A DNA stretch of 64,000 nt, from positions 1,364,001 through 1,428,000 of the forward strand of contig NZ_JACHVP010000001.1 of the NCBI RefSeq assembly GCF_014190775.1, read 5' to 3'. Positions 28,043 to 37,158 of this stretch are shown one piece after another. The stretch comes from Leifsonia aquatica (GTDB taxonomy: Bacteria > Actinomycetota > Actinomycetes > Actinomycetales > Microbacteriaceae). Under the pieces are notes generated by a model. That model did not search any database. It had not been told where the DNA came from and saw only the letters and a list, made by a program, of their open reading frames with translations. A program made the translations under genes and the position numbers. Every line of letters begins with the position of its first letter. Positions within the stretch are counted from its first letter, which is position 1.

Positions 28043-28495
28043 TCAGGAGCCGTCGGCTGCGGCCTCCAGGGCGGCGATGTCGATCTTCGCCATCCTCAGC
28101 ATCGCCTCGTTGGCGCGGCGGGCGCGCTCCGGATCGGGATCGTTCTGCAGTTCGAGCAGGCGTGCGGGCACGATCTGCCAGCTCAGCCCCCACCGGTCCT
28201 TGAGCCAGCCGCACTGGCTGGGCTCCCCGCCGCCGGCGATGAGCGCGTCCCAGAGCCGGTCGACCTCGGCCTGGTCGTCGCAGAGCACCATGATCGACGT
28301 CGCCTCGGTGAAGGGGAACTGCGGTCCGGCGTTCATGGACTGGTACTCGGTCCCGGCGAGGACGAAACGCACGAGCGTCACGCCGGCGGCATGGTTCACG
28401 GAGAGGATGCGGGAGTCGGGCAGCAGCGACACGTACAGCGCCGCGGCCTCCTCCGCCCCGTCGTCGTACCAGAGGAATGTGGTGACCTTCTGCAT
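28043..28495 (-). CDS. PhnB-like VOC superfamily protein
   Basis: A 150-residue protein of the glyoxalase/bleomycin-resistance (VOC) superfamily, PhnB / 3-demethylubiquinone methyltransferase-like subgroup. The start MQKVTTFLWYDDGAEEAAALY, followed by FVLAGTEYQSMNAGPQFPF, SIMVLCDDQAEVDRLWDALI and GWLKDRWGLSWQIVP, is characteristic. These proteins are usually of unknown function and often lack enzymatic activity data. The start is ATG at 28495. The gene lies between the secreted-protein gene (convergent) and the SGNH hydrolase gene (divergent), without an operon partner. Confidence 0.9.
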   Translation of the reverse strand: MQKVTTFLWYDDGAEEAAALYVSLLPDSRILSVNHAAGVTLVRFVLAGTEYQSMNAGPQFPFTEATSIMVLCDDQAEVDRLWDALIAGGGEPSQCGWLKDRWGLSWQIVPARLLELQNDPDPERARRANEAMLRMAKIDIAALEAAADGS

Positions 28496-28555
28496 GGTGC
28501 GGGCTCCTTCGCGTCGCGTGCCGCCCATGGTACGCGCGGCGGGTAGCGTAGCGGT

Positions 28556-29332
28556 GTGTTCACCTCCTACATCGCGATCGGGGACAGCTTCACCGAGGGC
28601 GTCGGCGACGACCTCCCCGACGGCCGGGTGCGCGGCTGGGCCGACTTCGTCGCCCTCGGTCTCGCGGCGGCATCGCCCGAACCCGTCCGGTACGCCAACC
28701 TGGCGATCCGCGGCCGCAAGCTCGGCCCGATCGTCGCCGAGCAGATCGAACCCGCGATCGCCCAGCATCCCCAGCTCGTGAGCTTCAACGGCGGCGGCAA
28801 CGACATCATGCGGCCCCGCGTCGCGATCCGGGACGTGGCGCGCATCCTGGTGGATGCCGCCGACCGCGTCACCGCGTCGGGCAGCCACATGCTGCTCCTC
28901 AGCGGCGCGAACCCGTCGGCGCACCTCCCGCTCGGCGGTCTCGTCCGCAAGCGCGGCAACGAGCTCGCCCGCGAGGTGCGCGCCATGCTCCCGCGCGACG
29001 GCATCACCTTCGTCGACAACTGGGCCGACGAGGGCCTGGAGGACATCCGCTACTGGTCGGCGGACCGCCTCCACCTCAACGCCCTCGGCCATGCCCGCGT
29101 GGCGAGCAACGTGCTGACCGCGTTCGACGTCCCGGTGCCCGAGGAGTGGGGCGTCGAGGAGGTCGCGGCCGGCCCCGGCGGCGAGCGCAGCCGCCGGACC
29201 GCCGAGTACTACCGCCGGTTCGTGCTGCCGTGGATCGGGCGCCGGCTCACCGGCCGCTCCTCCGGCGACGGACGGCAGGCGAAGATCGCCGAACTGACCG
29301 TCGTCGACCCGGCGTCGGCGCAGCCCCTGTAG
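28556..29332 (+). CDS. SGNH/GDSL-family hydrolase
   Basis: A 258-residue cytoplasmic esterase/lipase-like protein of the SGNH family. All four blocks are present: block I AIGDSFTEGVGDD (catalytic Ser11), block II NLAIRGRK with Gly, block III FNGGGNDIM with Asn, and block V SADRLHLNALGH with the catalytic Asp-x-x-His. There is no signal peptide. The start is GTG at 28556. Substrates of such intracellular SGNH enzymes vary (esters, acyl-CoA, deacetylation of sugars) and cannot be chosen here. The C-terminal 50 residues are Arg-rich. It is convergent with the phosphoketolase gene. Confidence 0.92.
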   Translation: MFTSYIAIGDSFTEGVGDDLPDGRVRGWADFVALGLAAASPEPVRYANLAIRGRKLGPIVAEQIEPAIAQHPQLVSFNGGGNDIMRPRVAIRDVARILVDAADRVTASGSHMLLLSGANPSAHLPLGGLVRKRGNELAREVRAMLPRDGITFVDNWADEGLEDIRYWSADRLHLNALGHARVASNVLTAFDVPVPEEWGVEEVAAGPGGERSRRTAEYYRRFVLPWIGRRLTGRSSGDGRQAKIAELTVVDPASAQPL

Positions 29333-29346
29333 ACCGTCCCTCGTCC

Positions 29347-31791
29347 CTAATCGTTGTCCCCGCCAGTCGTATCGAGGCGGGGGCCCGACGTCTCGCCGCC
29401 CCAGGTCCACTCGGCCACCACCGGGATGTCCTCGCCGTGCTCGCGCGTGTACTGCCGGGCGGCCAGGCGGGCGTCCTGCATCTCCTGGCGGAACGCCGTC
29501 TCGCGTGCGGCGAGCCCCGGCACGCGGTCGAGCACGTCGATGACGAGGTGGTACCGGTCGAGGTCGTTGAGCATGACCATGTCGAACGGCGTGGTGGTCG
29601 TGCCCTCCTCCTTGTAGCCGCGCACGTGGAGATTGCCGTGGCCCTCGCGACGGTACGTCAGGCGGTGGATGAGCCACGGGTAGCCGTGATAGGCGAAGAT
29701 CACCGGCTTGTCGGTGGTGAAGAGCGCGTCGTACTCGCGGTCGTTGAGCCCGTGCGGGTGCTCGCCCTCGCTCTGCAGGCGCATCAGGTCGACGACGTTG
29801 ACCACGCGCACCTTCAGCGACGGGAGGCGGTGGCGCAGGATGTCCGCCGCGGCGAGCACCTCCAGTGTCGGGATGTCGCCGGCGCAGCCGAGCACGACAT
29901 CCGGCTCCTCGCCGTCGACCTCCGTGCCCGCCCACTCGAAGATTCCGATACCTCGGGTGCAGTGGGCGATGGCCTGGTCCATGGTCAGCCAGTTCGGCGC
30001 CGGTTGCTTGCCGGCCACCACGACGTTCACGTAGTCGGTCGACCGCAGGCAGTGGTCGTAGGTCGACAGCAGCGTGTTCGCGTCGAACGGCAGGTAGACG
30101 CGCACGACGTCCGCCTTCTTGTTGACGACGTGGTCGATGAAGCCCGGGTCCTGGTGGGAGGCGCCGTTGTGGTCCTGCCGCCACACGTGCGAGCTCAGCA
30201 GGTAGTTGAGGGAGGCCACCGGTCGCCGCCACGCGATGGCGCGCGACGACTTCAGCCACTTGGCGTGCTGGTTGAACATCGAGTCCACGATGTGGATGAA
30301 CGCCTCATACGACGTGATCACCCCGTGCCGGCCGCTGAGCAGGTAGCCCTCGAGCCAGCCCTGGCACTGGTGCTCGCTCAGCATCTCCATCACCCGGCCG
30401 CTCGGGACGAGATGGTTGTCGTCGTCGATCGGCCAGTACTCGGCGTTCCACTGCTTGCCGGTGACCTCGTACACGGCCTGCAGGCGGTTGGAGGCCGTCT
30501 CGTCCGGGCCGAACAGCCGGAAGTCCTCAGGGTTCGCGCGCATGACATCCCGGAACCATTCCCCGAGCACCCGGGTCGCCTCCGCCACCGAACCACCCGG
30601 CGTCGGCACGTCGACGGCGTAGTCGCGGAAGTCGGGCAGCCGCAGGTCCTTGCGCAGCAGTCCGCCGTTCGCGACGGGGTTCGCGCTCATCCGGCGGTCT
30701 CCCTCGGGCGCGAGCGCCGTCACGAGCGCGACCGGAGCGCCCGACTCGTCGAACAGCTCCTCCGGGCGGTAGGACGCGAGCCAGCTCTCCAGCAGCCGGG
30801 TGTGCGCCTCGGTGTCGCGCGCGTCGGCGAGCGGGACCTGGTGCGAGCGCCAGTTGTTCTCGGCGGGATGGCCGTCGATGACGGGCGGGCAGGTCCAGCC
30901 CTTCGGCGTGCGCAGCACGAGCATCGGCCAGGCCGGGCGCCCCTCCAGCTCGCCCGCGATGGCCGCGCGTTTGATCTCGGCGATCTCGTCCAGGATGACG
31001 TCGAGCTCGACCGCCATGCGCTTGTGGACCTCGCGCGGGTCCTCGCCGTCGAAACCGCCGGAGACCAGGTGCGGCGTGTAGCCGTAGCCGCGCATGAGCT
31101 CCATCAGCTCGGACTCGGGGATGCGCGCGAGCACCGTCGGGTTCGCGATCTTGTACCCGTTGAGGTGCAGGATCGGCAGCACGACACCGTCGGTCACCGG
31201 GTCGAGGAACTTGTTCGAGTGCCAGGCCGTGGCGAGCGGGCCGGTCTCGGCCTCCCCGTCGCCGACGACCGCCGCGACGAGCAGCTCCGGGTTGTCGAAG
31301 GCCGCACCGTACGCGTGCGAGAGGGAGTAGCCCAGCTCGCCGCCCTCGTGGATGGAACCCGGCGTCTCCGGGGCCGCATGGCTGGGGATGCCGCCGGGGA
31401 ACGAGAACTGGCGGAACAGCCGGCGCATCCCGTCGACGCTCTGATCGATGGCGCTGTAGACCTCGCTGTACGTGCCGTCGAGGTAGGCGCTGGCGACCAC
31501 GCCCGGACCGCCGTGCCCGGGGCCCGCGATGAAGATCGTGTCCAGGTCTCGCTCGCGGATCGCGCGGTTGAGGTGCGCGTAGACGAAGTTGAGCCCGGGC
31601 GTCGTGCCCCAGTGGCCCAGCAGCCGCGGCTTGATGTGGTCGCGCGACAGCGGCTCCCGCAGCAGCGGGTTGTCCAGCAGGTAGATCTGCCCGACCGAGA
31701 GGTAGTTGGCGGCACGCCACCACGCATCCAATCGGTCCAGGGTCTCCTCGCTCGGCTCGAGACGGTCGATGGATGCAGCGGATGCGTTCAC
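29347..31791 (-). CDS. xfp: phosphoketolase (xylulose-5-phosphate/fructose-6-phosphate)
   Basis: This thiamine-diphosphate enzyme splits xylulose-5-P, and often fructose-6-P, with phosphate to acetyl phosphate plus a triose or tetrose phosphate. The 814-residue protein has the usual family length. It shows [55 protein letters not shown] family blocks, the ThDP/Mg site [21 protein letters not shown], and the XFP C-terminal domain (about 610-814, VINVVDLM-like segment then [17 protein letters not shown]). The start is GTG at 31791 with GGGGAG upstream. The gene is monocistronic and divergent from an alpha/beta hydrolase gene. It would give a bypass from pentose phosphates to acetyl-P alongside pyruvate kinase and the epimerase Rpe in this window. 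Confidence 0.97.
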   Translation of the reverse strand: MNASAASIDRLEPSEETLDRLDAWWRAANYLSVGQIYLLDNPLLREPLSRDHIKPRLLGHWGTTPGLNFVYAHLNRAIRERDLDTIFIAGPGHGGPGVVASAYLDGTYSEVYSAIDQSVDGMRRLFRQFSFPGGIPSHAAPETPGSIHEGGELGYSLSHAYGAAFDNPELLVAAVVGDGEAETGPLATAWHSNKFLDPVTDGVVLPILHLNGYKIANPTVLARIPESELMELMRGYGYTPHLVSGGFDGEDPREVHKRMAVELDVILDEIAEIKRAAIAGELEGRPAWPMLVLRTPKGWTCPPVIDGHPAENNWRSHQVPLADARDTEAHTRLLESWLASYRPEELFDESGAPVALVTALAPEGDRRMSANPVANGGLLRKDLRLPDFRDYAVDVPTPGGSVAEATRVLGEWFRDVMRANPEDFRLFGPDETASNRLQAVYEVTGKQWNAEYWPIDDDNHLVPSGRVMEMLSEHQCQGWLEGYLLSGRHGVITSYEAFIHIVDSMFNQHAKWLKSSRAIAWRRPVASLNYLLSSHVWRQDHNGASHQDPGFIDHVVNKKADVVRVYLPFDANTLLSTYDHCLRSTDYVNVVVAGKQPAPNWLTMDQAIAHCTRGIGIFEWAGTEVDGEEPDVVLGCAGDIPTLEVLAAADILRHRLPSLKVRVVNVVDLMRLQSEGEHPHGLNDREYDALFTTDKPVIFAYHGYPWLIHRLTYRREGHGNLHVRGYKEEGTTTTPFDMVMLNDLDRYHLVIDVLDRVPGLAARETAFRQEMQDARLAARQYTREHGEDIPVVAEWTWGGETSGPRLDTTGGDND

Positions 31792-31842
31792 GGTGTCTCC
31801 CCTCGCGGCAAGCCTACGGTGGCACCGCTCCGAACAACAGGC

Positions 31843-32691
31843 ATGGAGAAGACGACGGTGAACACCCGGTGCGGGCCGGTCGCGGTCCGGCACACGGAGC
31901 GGCGCAGCCGCACCGCGACCGTGCTCCTGCACGGCGCCGCCGGATCCTGGACGACCTGGAGCGCCGCCATCGCCGCCGCCGAGAGCGGGGGCGACGTCTC
32001 CGACCTCGTCGTCCCCGACCTCCCCGGCTGGGGCGACTCCCCCGCCGACGCGACGCACCTGGATGCCGCCAGCCTGGCCGCGGCCGTCGTGGCGACCGTC
32101 CGCGCCCTCGGCTACGACCGGTGGCGGCTGGTCGGGCACTCGCTGGGCGGTTTCGTGGCGCTGGAGCTCGCCGCGCAGGAGCCGGTGGCCACGCAATCGG
32201 TGGTCCTCGTCTCCGGCACGACGTTCGGCGCGCGCGGCGACCGGATGGGCCTCCCGCAGCTGCTGCTCCGTTACGCGCCGCTCATGGGGCTCGTGGTCGC
32301 CATGCGCGTATTGATGGCCCTCGGTCCCGGCCTCGCCGGCCGATTCGTCGCGACGCTCGAACGGACGCACCTCCTCGGTCTCCTCACGGCCCCGCTCTTC
32401 GGCCGTCACATCCCCGAGGCGGTCAGCGATCTCGCACGCGACCTCCGCCCGTCCGCGTTCGTGCGCGCGGTCGCGTGCGCGCGGGTGTACCCGGCGGCGG
32501 AACGGTGGCGACTCGTGCGGTGCCCCGTGGTCTCGGTCCACGGCGACCACGACCTGTTCTCCCCCGCGTCGGACGACGGACCGCTGGCGCAGGTCATCCC
32601 GCAGCTGCGCTCGATCACCGTCCCCGCGACCGGGCACTTCGCGCACGTCGAGCACCCGAGCCTCCTGGCGGGAGCGCTGCACGCGCGGTAG
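31843..32691 (+). CDS. alpha/beta-fold hydrolase
   Basis: A 282-residue alpha/beta hydrolase. The oxyanion-hole motif [12 protein letters not shown], nucleophile elbow [12 protein letters not shown], acid in [13 protein letters not shown] and catalytic His in [11 protein letters not shown] form a complete triad. There is no signal peptide. Two starts are possible: ATG at 31843, or GTG at 31858, which has GGAGAAG well placed upstream. The cap region (about 125-200) is hydrophobic, suggesting a lipophilic substrate. The GNAT gene starts 11 nt downstream, so these genes and the EamA transporter form a three-gene unit. The substrate is unknown. Confidence 0.9.
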   Translation: MEKTTVNTRCGPVAVRHTERRSRTATVLLHGAAGSWTTWSAAIAAAESGGDVSDLVVPDLPGWGDSPADATHLDAASLAAAVVATVRALGYDRWRLVGHSLGGFVALELAAQEPVATQSVVLVSGTTFGARGDRMGLPQLLLRYAPLMGLVVAMRVLMALGPGLAGRFVATLERTHLLGLLTAPLFGRHIPEAVSDLARDLRPSAFVRAVACARVYPAAERWRLVRCPVVSVHGDHDLFSPASDDGPLAQVIPQLRSITVPATGHFAHVEHPSLLAGALHAR

Positions 32692-32701
32692 CGTCGAGCC
32701 C

Positions 32702-33286
32702 ATGGTGGACGAGGTGGTCATCCGATCGGTCGACGCGGACACGTGGGACGACATCCGCACCGTCTTTGGGACGGTCGGCGATCCGAGCGGATGCTGGTGC
32801 CAGTGGTTCAAGCTCCCGCGCTCGGCGTGGGACGGCGGAACGCGTGACGACAGGGCAGCGCTCCTGCACGAGCAGGTCGAGCACGGGTCTCCCGGGGTGC
32901 TCGCGTTCCTCGACGGAGAGCCGGTCGGCTGGGCGGCGGTCGAACCGTACTCCGCCTACCCGGCGCTGGGTCGTTCGCCGATCACGCGCCGTCGTGATGA
33001 CGATCCGGCCGATCCGTGGGCCGTCACCTGCTTCGTGGTCCGGCCGGAGTACCGCCGGCGCGGGATCGCCCGAGAACTGCTCGCGGGCGCCGTCGCCCAC
33101 GCGCGCGACCGCGGCGCGACGGTGCTGGAGGGGTATCCCGTCGATCCGGAGCAGCGCCCGTCGCTCTCCGCCGCCGAGCGGTATCACGGCACGGTCGCGC
33201 TCTTCCGCGACGGCGGCTTCGAGGTCGTACGGCGCCCGTCCGCGACCCGGGCGATCATGCGGCGCGGGCTAAGCTCGACGGAGTGA
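32702..33286 (+). CDS. GNAT-family N-acetyltransferase
   Basis: A 194-residue acetyltransferase. The acetyl-CoA binding signature is visible as [30 protein letters not shown] (motif A, Q/RxxGxG/A form). It is preceded by the substrate half, with a WCQWFKLPR segment near residue 32 that is typical of a subgroup of actinobacterial GNATs, and followed by [20 protein letters not shown] (motif B). The start is ATG at 32702. Its stop overlaps the start of the EamA transporter (GTGA), indicating translational coupling. The acyl acceptor is unknown; the transporter next to it might export a small amine or amino acid, but that is speculation. Confidence 0.9.
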   Translation: MVDEVVIRSVDADTWDDIRTVFGTVGDPSGCWCQWFKLPRSAWDGGTRDDRAALLHEQVEHGSPGVLAFLDGEPVGWAAVEPYSAYPALGRSPITRRRDDDPADPWAVTCFVVRPEYRRRGIARELLAGAVAHARDRGATVLEGYPVDPEQRPSLSAAERYHGTVALFRDGGFEVVRRPSATRAIMRRGLSSTE

Positions 33287-34167
33287 ACTCCAGACGCGAT
33301 CGGGCCATCGGCGCCGGCACCCAGGTCGCGACGGAGGTCAGCATCAACTTCGGCTCGTCGATCGCCGGGCTCCTCATCCCGGTCGTCGGATCGGTGGTCG
33401 TCGTCGCGGCGCGGCAGCTGGTCACCGCCGTCGCGGTGCTGCCGTTCTACCGGCCGCGACGCGCCGAGCTGACGTGGCGCCGGCTCTGGCCCGCGCTCGC
33501 CCTCGGTGTGGTCCTCGCGGCCATGAATCTGAGCTTCTACGAGGCCGTCGGGAGGCTCGGGCTCGGCATCGCGGCGACGATCGAGTTCCTGGGCCCGTTC
33601 GCCCTCGCGCTGGTCGGCTCGAGACGGGTGCTGGACGGGGTGTGCGCCGTCGCAGCCGCCGCAGGGGTGTTCCTCCTGACGGCGACCGAGGGCGCGCTGG
33701 ACCCGGTCGGCGTCGTGCTGGCGCTGACGGCGGCCGCCGCGTGGGCCGCGTACATCCTGCTGACCCGACGCGTGGCGACGCGCCTGCCCGGGCTGGAGGG
33801 ACTCAGCGTCGCGAGTGTCGTGGCGACCGTGCTAACCGTCCCCGTCGCCCTCGTCGTCATCGACTACTCCCGTCTGGACTGGGGAGTCCTCGGGCTTCTG
33901 CTCGCACTGGGCGTCCTGTCGTCGGCGCTGCCCTACAGCCTGGACACGTTCATCCTGCGCCGCATCTCGCCGCGCCTCTACGCCATCATCACGAGCTTCG
34001 GGCCGGTCGTCGCGACCGTGTTCGGCGTGCTGGTACTGCACGAGTCGTTCACGCTCGTCCAGCTCGTCGGCATCGTGATCGTCTGCGTCGCCGCCGGCGC
34101 GGCCATCGCGACGCAGCGGGAGCGCCCGCGATCCGACCTGGAGGCGGCGGCCGAGTCCATTCCGTGA
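33283..34167 (+). CDS. EamA/RhtA-family transporter
   Basis: A 294-residue drug/metabolite transporter superfamily protein with ten predicted membrane helices and two EamA repeats (about 15-135 and 150-280). Recognisable segments are ATEVSINFGSSIAGLLIP, MNLSFYEAVGRLGLGIAATIEF, WAAYILLTRRV and SSALPYSLDTFILRRISPRLY, all typical of RhtA-like threonine/homoserine exporters. The start is GTG at 33283, overlapping the GNAT stop. The final 20 residues form a charged cytoplasmic tail. Export of amino acids or small metabolites is likely from family resemblance; the substrate is not determinable. Confidence 0.92.
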   Translation: MNSRRDRAIGAGTQVATEVSINFGSSIAGLLIPVVGSVVVVAARQLVTAVAVLPFYRPRRAELTWRRLWPALALGVVLAAMNLSFYEAVGRLGLGIAATIEFLGPFALALVGSRRVLDGVCAVAAAAGVFLLTATEGALDPVGVVLALTAAAAWAAYILLTRRVATRLPGLEGLSVASVVATVLTVPVALVVIDYSRLDWGVLGLLLALGVLSSALPYSLDTFILRRISPRLYAIITSFGPVVATVFGVLVLHESFTLVQLVGIVIVCVAAGAAIATQRERPRSDLEAAAESIP

Positions 34168-34180
34168 CGCGCGGGCTGCG

Positions 34181-35050
34181 CTAGGACAGGATGTCCTTCG
34201 ACGTGAAGCGGCCGATCGCCAGCGCCCCGAACACGGCCACGTAGCCGAGCTGCAGCAGGGCGTTCTGACCGAACGCGTCCCACGAGATCGGGTCGCGCAG
34301 GAGGTCGCCGAAGCCCAGCCAGTAGTGCGAGAACAGCCACGGGTGCAGGGCCGACAGCTGCGGGAGCTGATCGAGCACCTGCGAGACGACGGCCAGCACC
34401 GCGGTCGCCGCCATGGCGCCGACCGGGACGTCCGTCAGCGTCGACAGGAAGAGCCCGATCGCGCAGAGCCCGAGCAGCGAGACCACGACGAACGCGGCGA
34501 TGAGCAGCATCCTGAGCAGCGCCTCCCCCACGCCCACCGTCGTGCCGGAGAGCAGCGTCACCGGGCCGATCGGGAAGAGCGCCGCGCCGATCCCCGCCCC
34601 CGCGAGTGCGACGACGAGCGCGCCGGCGATGCTGAAGGCGGCCGCCCCCGCGTACTTCACGGCGAGCAGGCGCAGGCGCCCGGCCGGCGCGATGACCAGG
34701 TAGCGCAGCGTGCCGTGGCTCGCCTCCCCCGCGATCGTGTCTCCCGCCACCACGCCGATCGTCAGCGGGAGGAACAACGGCATGCACACGACGAGCGCCG
34801 TGAAGGCGACGAACAGGCCGTTGTCGGTGATCTGGCTGAGAAAGCCGGGGCCGCGGCTCGATCCGCCCGTGATCCGCACGGCGACCGCAATCAGAATCGG
34901 CACGGCCGCCAGCGCGGCGAGCATCGCCCAGGTGCGGATGCGGCGGAACAGCACCGCCAGCTCCGACCCGAGCAGCGCCCAGCCGGCCGAGGCGCGGGAG
35001 CGGCGGACGGTCAGCGCGGCGGCCACGGGAGGCGCGTCACTGCTCGACAT
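34181..35050 (-). CDS. ABC-2 type exporter permease subunit
   Basis: A 289-residue membrane protein with about six transmembrane helices: first near 40-60, then FVAFTALVVCMPLFLPLTIGVV, a pair around 130-160, LLIAAFVVVSLLGLCAIGLFL, and a last one near 265-280. The segment VVAGDTIAGEASHGTLRYLV is the classic ABC-2 permease loop (AGExxxGTL). It pairs with the ATPase gene just upstream; its ATG at 35050 lies inside the ATPase 3' end (14-nt overlap). The transporter probably exports a lipid, peptide or drug-like compound. The LolA-like gene in the same operon points to envelope lipid or lipoprotein traffic. Confidence 0.9.
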   Translation of the reverse strand: MSSSDAPPVAAALTVRRSRASAGWALLGSELAVLFRRIRTWAMLAALAAVPILIAVAVRITGGSSRGPGFLSQITDNGLFVAFTALVVCMPLFLPLTIGVVAGDTIAGEASHGTLRYLVIAPAGRLRLLAVKYAGAAAFSIAGALVVALAGAGIGAALFPIGPVTLLSGTTVGVGEALLRMLLIAAFVVVSLLGLCAIGLFLSTLTDVPVGAMAATAVLAVVSQVLDQLPQLSALHPWLFSHYWLGFGDLLRDPISWDAFGQNALLQLGYVAVFGALAIGRFTSKDILS

Positions 35051-35975
35051 CGAAGCCCTCCCCGGTCAGCTCCACGAACCGCTCCTCCAGGCTCGACGAC
35101 CGCACGGCGAGACCGCGTACGCGGACGTCGCCGCGGACGAGCGCGGCCGTCAGCTCCTCCGGCTGCGGGGCGCCCGGTGCGAGGGGTGCCTCGATGCCCT
35201 CGGCCGTGTGCTCGGCCCGGAGACCGAGTGCGGCGAGCACCGTCACGGCGAGGGACGCATCCGGCGTCTCGACCACCAGGCGCGGGCCGGACCCGCCGCG
35301 CAGGTCGTCCAGCGAGCCCTGCGCGACCAGCCTCCCCGCACGCATGATCGCGGCGTGCGTGCACATCTGCTCGATCTCGGCGAGCAAATGGCTGGAGACG
35401 AAGACCGTGGTCCCGCCGGCGGCGAGCGAACGGACGAGGTTCCTGACCTCGCGCGTCCCCTGCGGATCGAGGCCGTTCGTGGGCTCGTCGAGCACGAGCA
35501 GCTCCCGGTCGGTGAGCAGAGCGCCCGCGATGCCGAGCCGCTGCTTCATGCCGAGCGAATACGCCCGGACGCGCTTGCCCGCGGCGTGGCTCAGCCCCAC
35601 CCGCTCCAGAGCGGCCTCCACACGGCGTGTGCGCGTCTCTCCGGGCGCGTACCGGTCCGCCGTGTCCCGGCGCACCAGGTTGGCCGTCCCGGACAGGTAC
35701 GGGGCGAAGGCGGGGCCCTCGACCAGGGCGCCGACCCGGGGCAGCACGCTGGCGCCACGATCGGGCATCCGCTCGCCGAGCACCCGGGCCTCCCCCGCCG
35801 ACGGGGCGACGAGACCCAGCAGCATCCGGATGGTGGTCGTCTTGCCCGAACCGTTCGGGCCGAGGAAGCCGAAGACCGAGCCGCGCGGCACCTCCAAGTC
35901 GAGCCCGTCGACCACCGCGCGCGACCGGAAGCGCTTCGTCAGGCCGCTCGTCGCGATCGCGGCGGCATCGCTCAC
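35037..35975 (-). CDS. ABC transporter ATP-binding protein
   Basis: A 312-residue ATPase of the ABC-2/DrrA-like class. It carries Walker A GPNGSGKTTTIRML (from about residue 40), the Q-loop region, signature YSLGMKQRLGIAGAL, Walker B LLVLDEPTNGLDP, and the H-loop FVSSHLLAEIEQM. A C-terminal extension of about 90 residues resembles the DUF4162 domain of drug exporters. The start is GTG at 35975, overlapping the stop of the LolA-like gene (GTGA). The gene itself overlaps the permease gene. It energises the partner permease in the cytoplasm; the substrate is unknown. Confidence 0.95.
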   Translation of the reverse strand: MSDAAAIATSGLTKRFRSRAVVDGLDLEVPRGSVFGFLGPNGSGKTTTIRMLLGLVAPSAGEARVLGERMPDRGASVLPRVGALVEGPAFAPYLSGTANLVRRDTADRYAPGETRTRRVEAALERVGLSHAAGKRVRAYSLGMKQRLGIAGALLTDRELLVLDEPTNGLDPQGTREVRNLVRSLAAGGTTVFVSSHLLAEIEQMCTHAAIMRAGRLVAQGSLDDLRGGSGPRLVVETPDASLAVTVLAALGLRAEHTAEGIEAPLAPGAPQPEELTAALVRGDVRVRGLAVRSSSLEERFVELTGEGFDVEQ

Positions 35976-37042
35976 TGCGCGGCGGCCTGCAGTGCCGAGA
36001 CGGGAACGGCGCCGGCGAGCACGCGCCCGTCGGAGGTGACGAACACGGAGACCAGCGACGTGCTGAGCGCCCGTCCGCCATCCACATTCGTCGTCAGCTG
36101 GGCGAACAGCGGGTCCGCGGTGAGGGAGGCAGGAGCGGTGCCGGCCGGGAGCGTGACGATGCTCGCCCAGCCCTCGCCCGTGACCTGCGGCTTCGGGTGG
36201 TCGCCCGCGGGCGCACCCTTCTGCGCAGAGCGCTCAGGCACGGTCTGCTCGGTGACCTTCGCACCCGTCGGCGGGGTGAAGGCGAACAGGCTCGCGTCCG
36301 CGCGGTCCGTGCTGAACGTGGTGAAGCCGGCCTCGAACGCCGGCGCCGAGGCACCGCGCGCGAAGACCTTCACCTGCAGCGGGATGCCCGTGGCTCCGTC
36401 GACCGCGATCCGCACGGACCCGACCAGGGTGGCGTCGGTGCGCGGGGTGAGCACGAGCGTGTACGCATCGCGTCCAGCGACGCTCGACGGCGACGCAAGG
36501 GTCACCTTCGTGGTCGGATCGGCCGCGGCGATCAGCTTCTCGGCCAGCGCCTGCGGCGTCGTGGCGAGCGGGGTCGGCGTGGCGGACTCGGTGCTGGCGT
36601 CAGTGTGGGCCGGGAGGGTCAGGTGCGTCGCGCTCTGACCCTTCGAGTCGTACAGCCAGACCTCGGAGCCGTCGCGCACTGCGTCGCGCTCGGCCAGCTG
36701 GTCCAGCACCTGGACGCGCTGCTTGGTCGCACCGTCCACATAGACCTTGGCCGTGTGGTCTCCGGTCAGCAGCTCCAGCGCGCTCTGCTCGTCGGAGGAC
36801 GACGAGCTCGACGATGAGCCGCCCGAGATCGCCGAGACGTCCGGCAACCCCAGCTCCGAACTCTGCTCGACGGTCCCCGAGAACGTCTTCGTGTCGCTCG
36901 CGGCGACGAGCCGGACGACGTCCTCCGGGGACTTCACGGGAAGGTCGGCGGCGCCGGCCGCGAGCGGGACGACGATCGCACCGGCGGCGATCGCCACCGG
37001 GACGACGACCGCGGGAGCCCAGCGGATCCATCGGTGCTTCAT
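35972..37042 (-). CDS. LolA/RseB-like secreted or membrane-anchored carrier protein
   Basis: A 356-residue protein whose N-terminal hydrophobic segment (about 8-32) is a signal peptide or anchor, with AGAADLP a possible cleavage site. The extracytoplasmic part resembles the LolA/MucB-RseB fold. It has SPEDVVRLVAASDTKTFSGTVEQ, KVYVDGATKQRVQVLD, EVWLYDSKGQSATHLTLP and a second half TYTLVLTPRTD-like strand set ending VFVTSDGRVLAGAVPVSALQ. A run of eight serines (76-83) interrupts the first domain. The start is ATG at 37042. It leads an operon with an ABC-2 exporter (GTGA overlap). Since Gram-positives lack a LolCDE route, a role in lipid or lipoprotein transfer, or in sensing, is inferred. Confidence 0.84.
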   Translation of the reverse strand: MKHRWIRWAPAVVVPVAIAAGAIVVPLAAGAADLPVKSPEDVVRLVAASDTKTFSGTVEQSSELGLPDVSAISGGSSSSSSSSDEQSALELLTGDHTAKVYVDGATKQRVQVLDQLAERDAVRDGSEVWLYDSKGQSATHLTLPAHTDASTESATPTPLATTPQALAEKLIAAADPTTKVTLASPSSVAGRDAYTLVLTPRTDATLVGSVRIAVDGATGIPLQVKVFARGASAPAFEAGFTTFSTDRADASLFAFTPPTGAKVTEQTVPERSAQKGAPAGDHPKPQVTGEGWASIVTLPAGTAPASLTADPLFAQLTTNVDGGRALSTSLVSVFVTSDGRVLAGAVPVSALQAAAQ

Positions 37043-37111
37043 ACGGTCAGGATACGCTCCGCCCCTCCGAACCACCCTGCGAGCTCCCCGGGAAAAACCG
37101 CCCGCGCACGC

Positions 37112-37146
37112 GGAAGGCCCCGCGTCCGATCGACGCGGGGCCTTCC
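37112..37146. terminator. strong bidirectional hairpin after pyk
   Basis: A perfect 15-bp inverted repeat (GGAAGGCCCCGCGTC / GACGCGGGGCCTTCC, loop CGATC) starts 12 nt beyond the pyk stop. On the minus strand a T5 run follows about 14 nt later (37094-37098). It separates pyk from the LolA-like/ABC operon. Confidence 0.88.
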
Positions 37147-37158
37147 TCCATCCGGACC

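Noticed and set aside
29146-31842. Upstream in-frame extension of the alpha/beta hydrolase frame across the phosphoketolase gene
   Set aside because: It is antisense to phosphoketolase; hydrolase similarity begins only near 31843.
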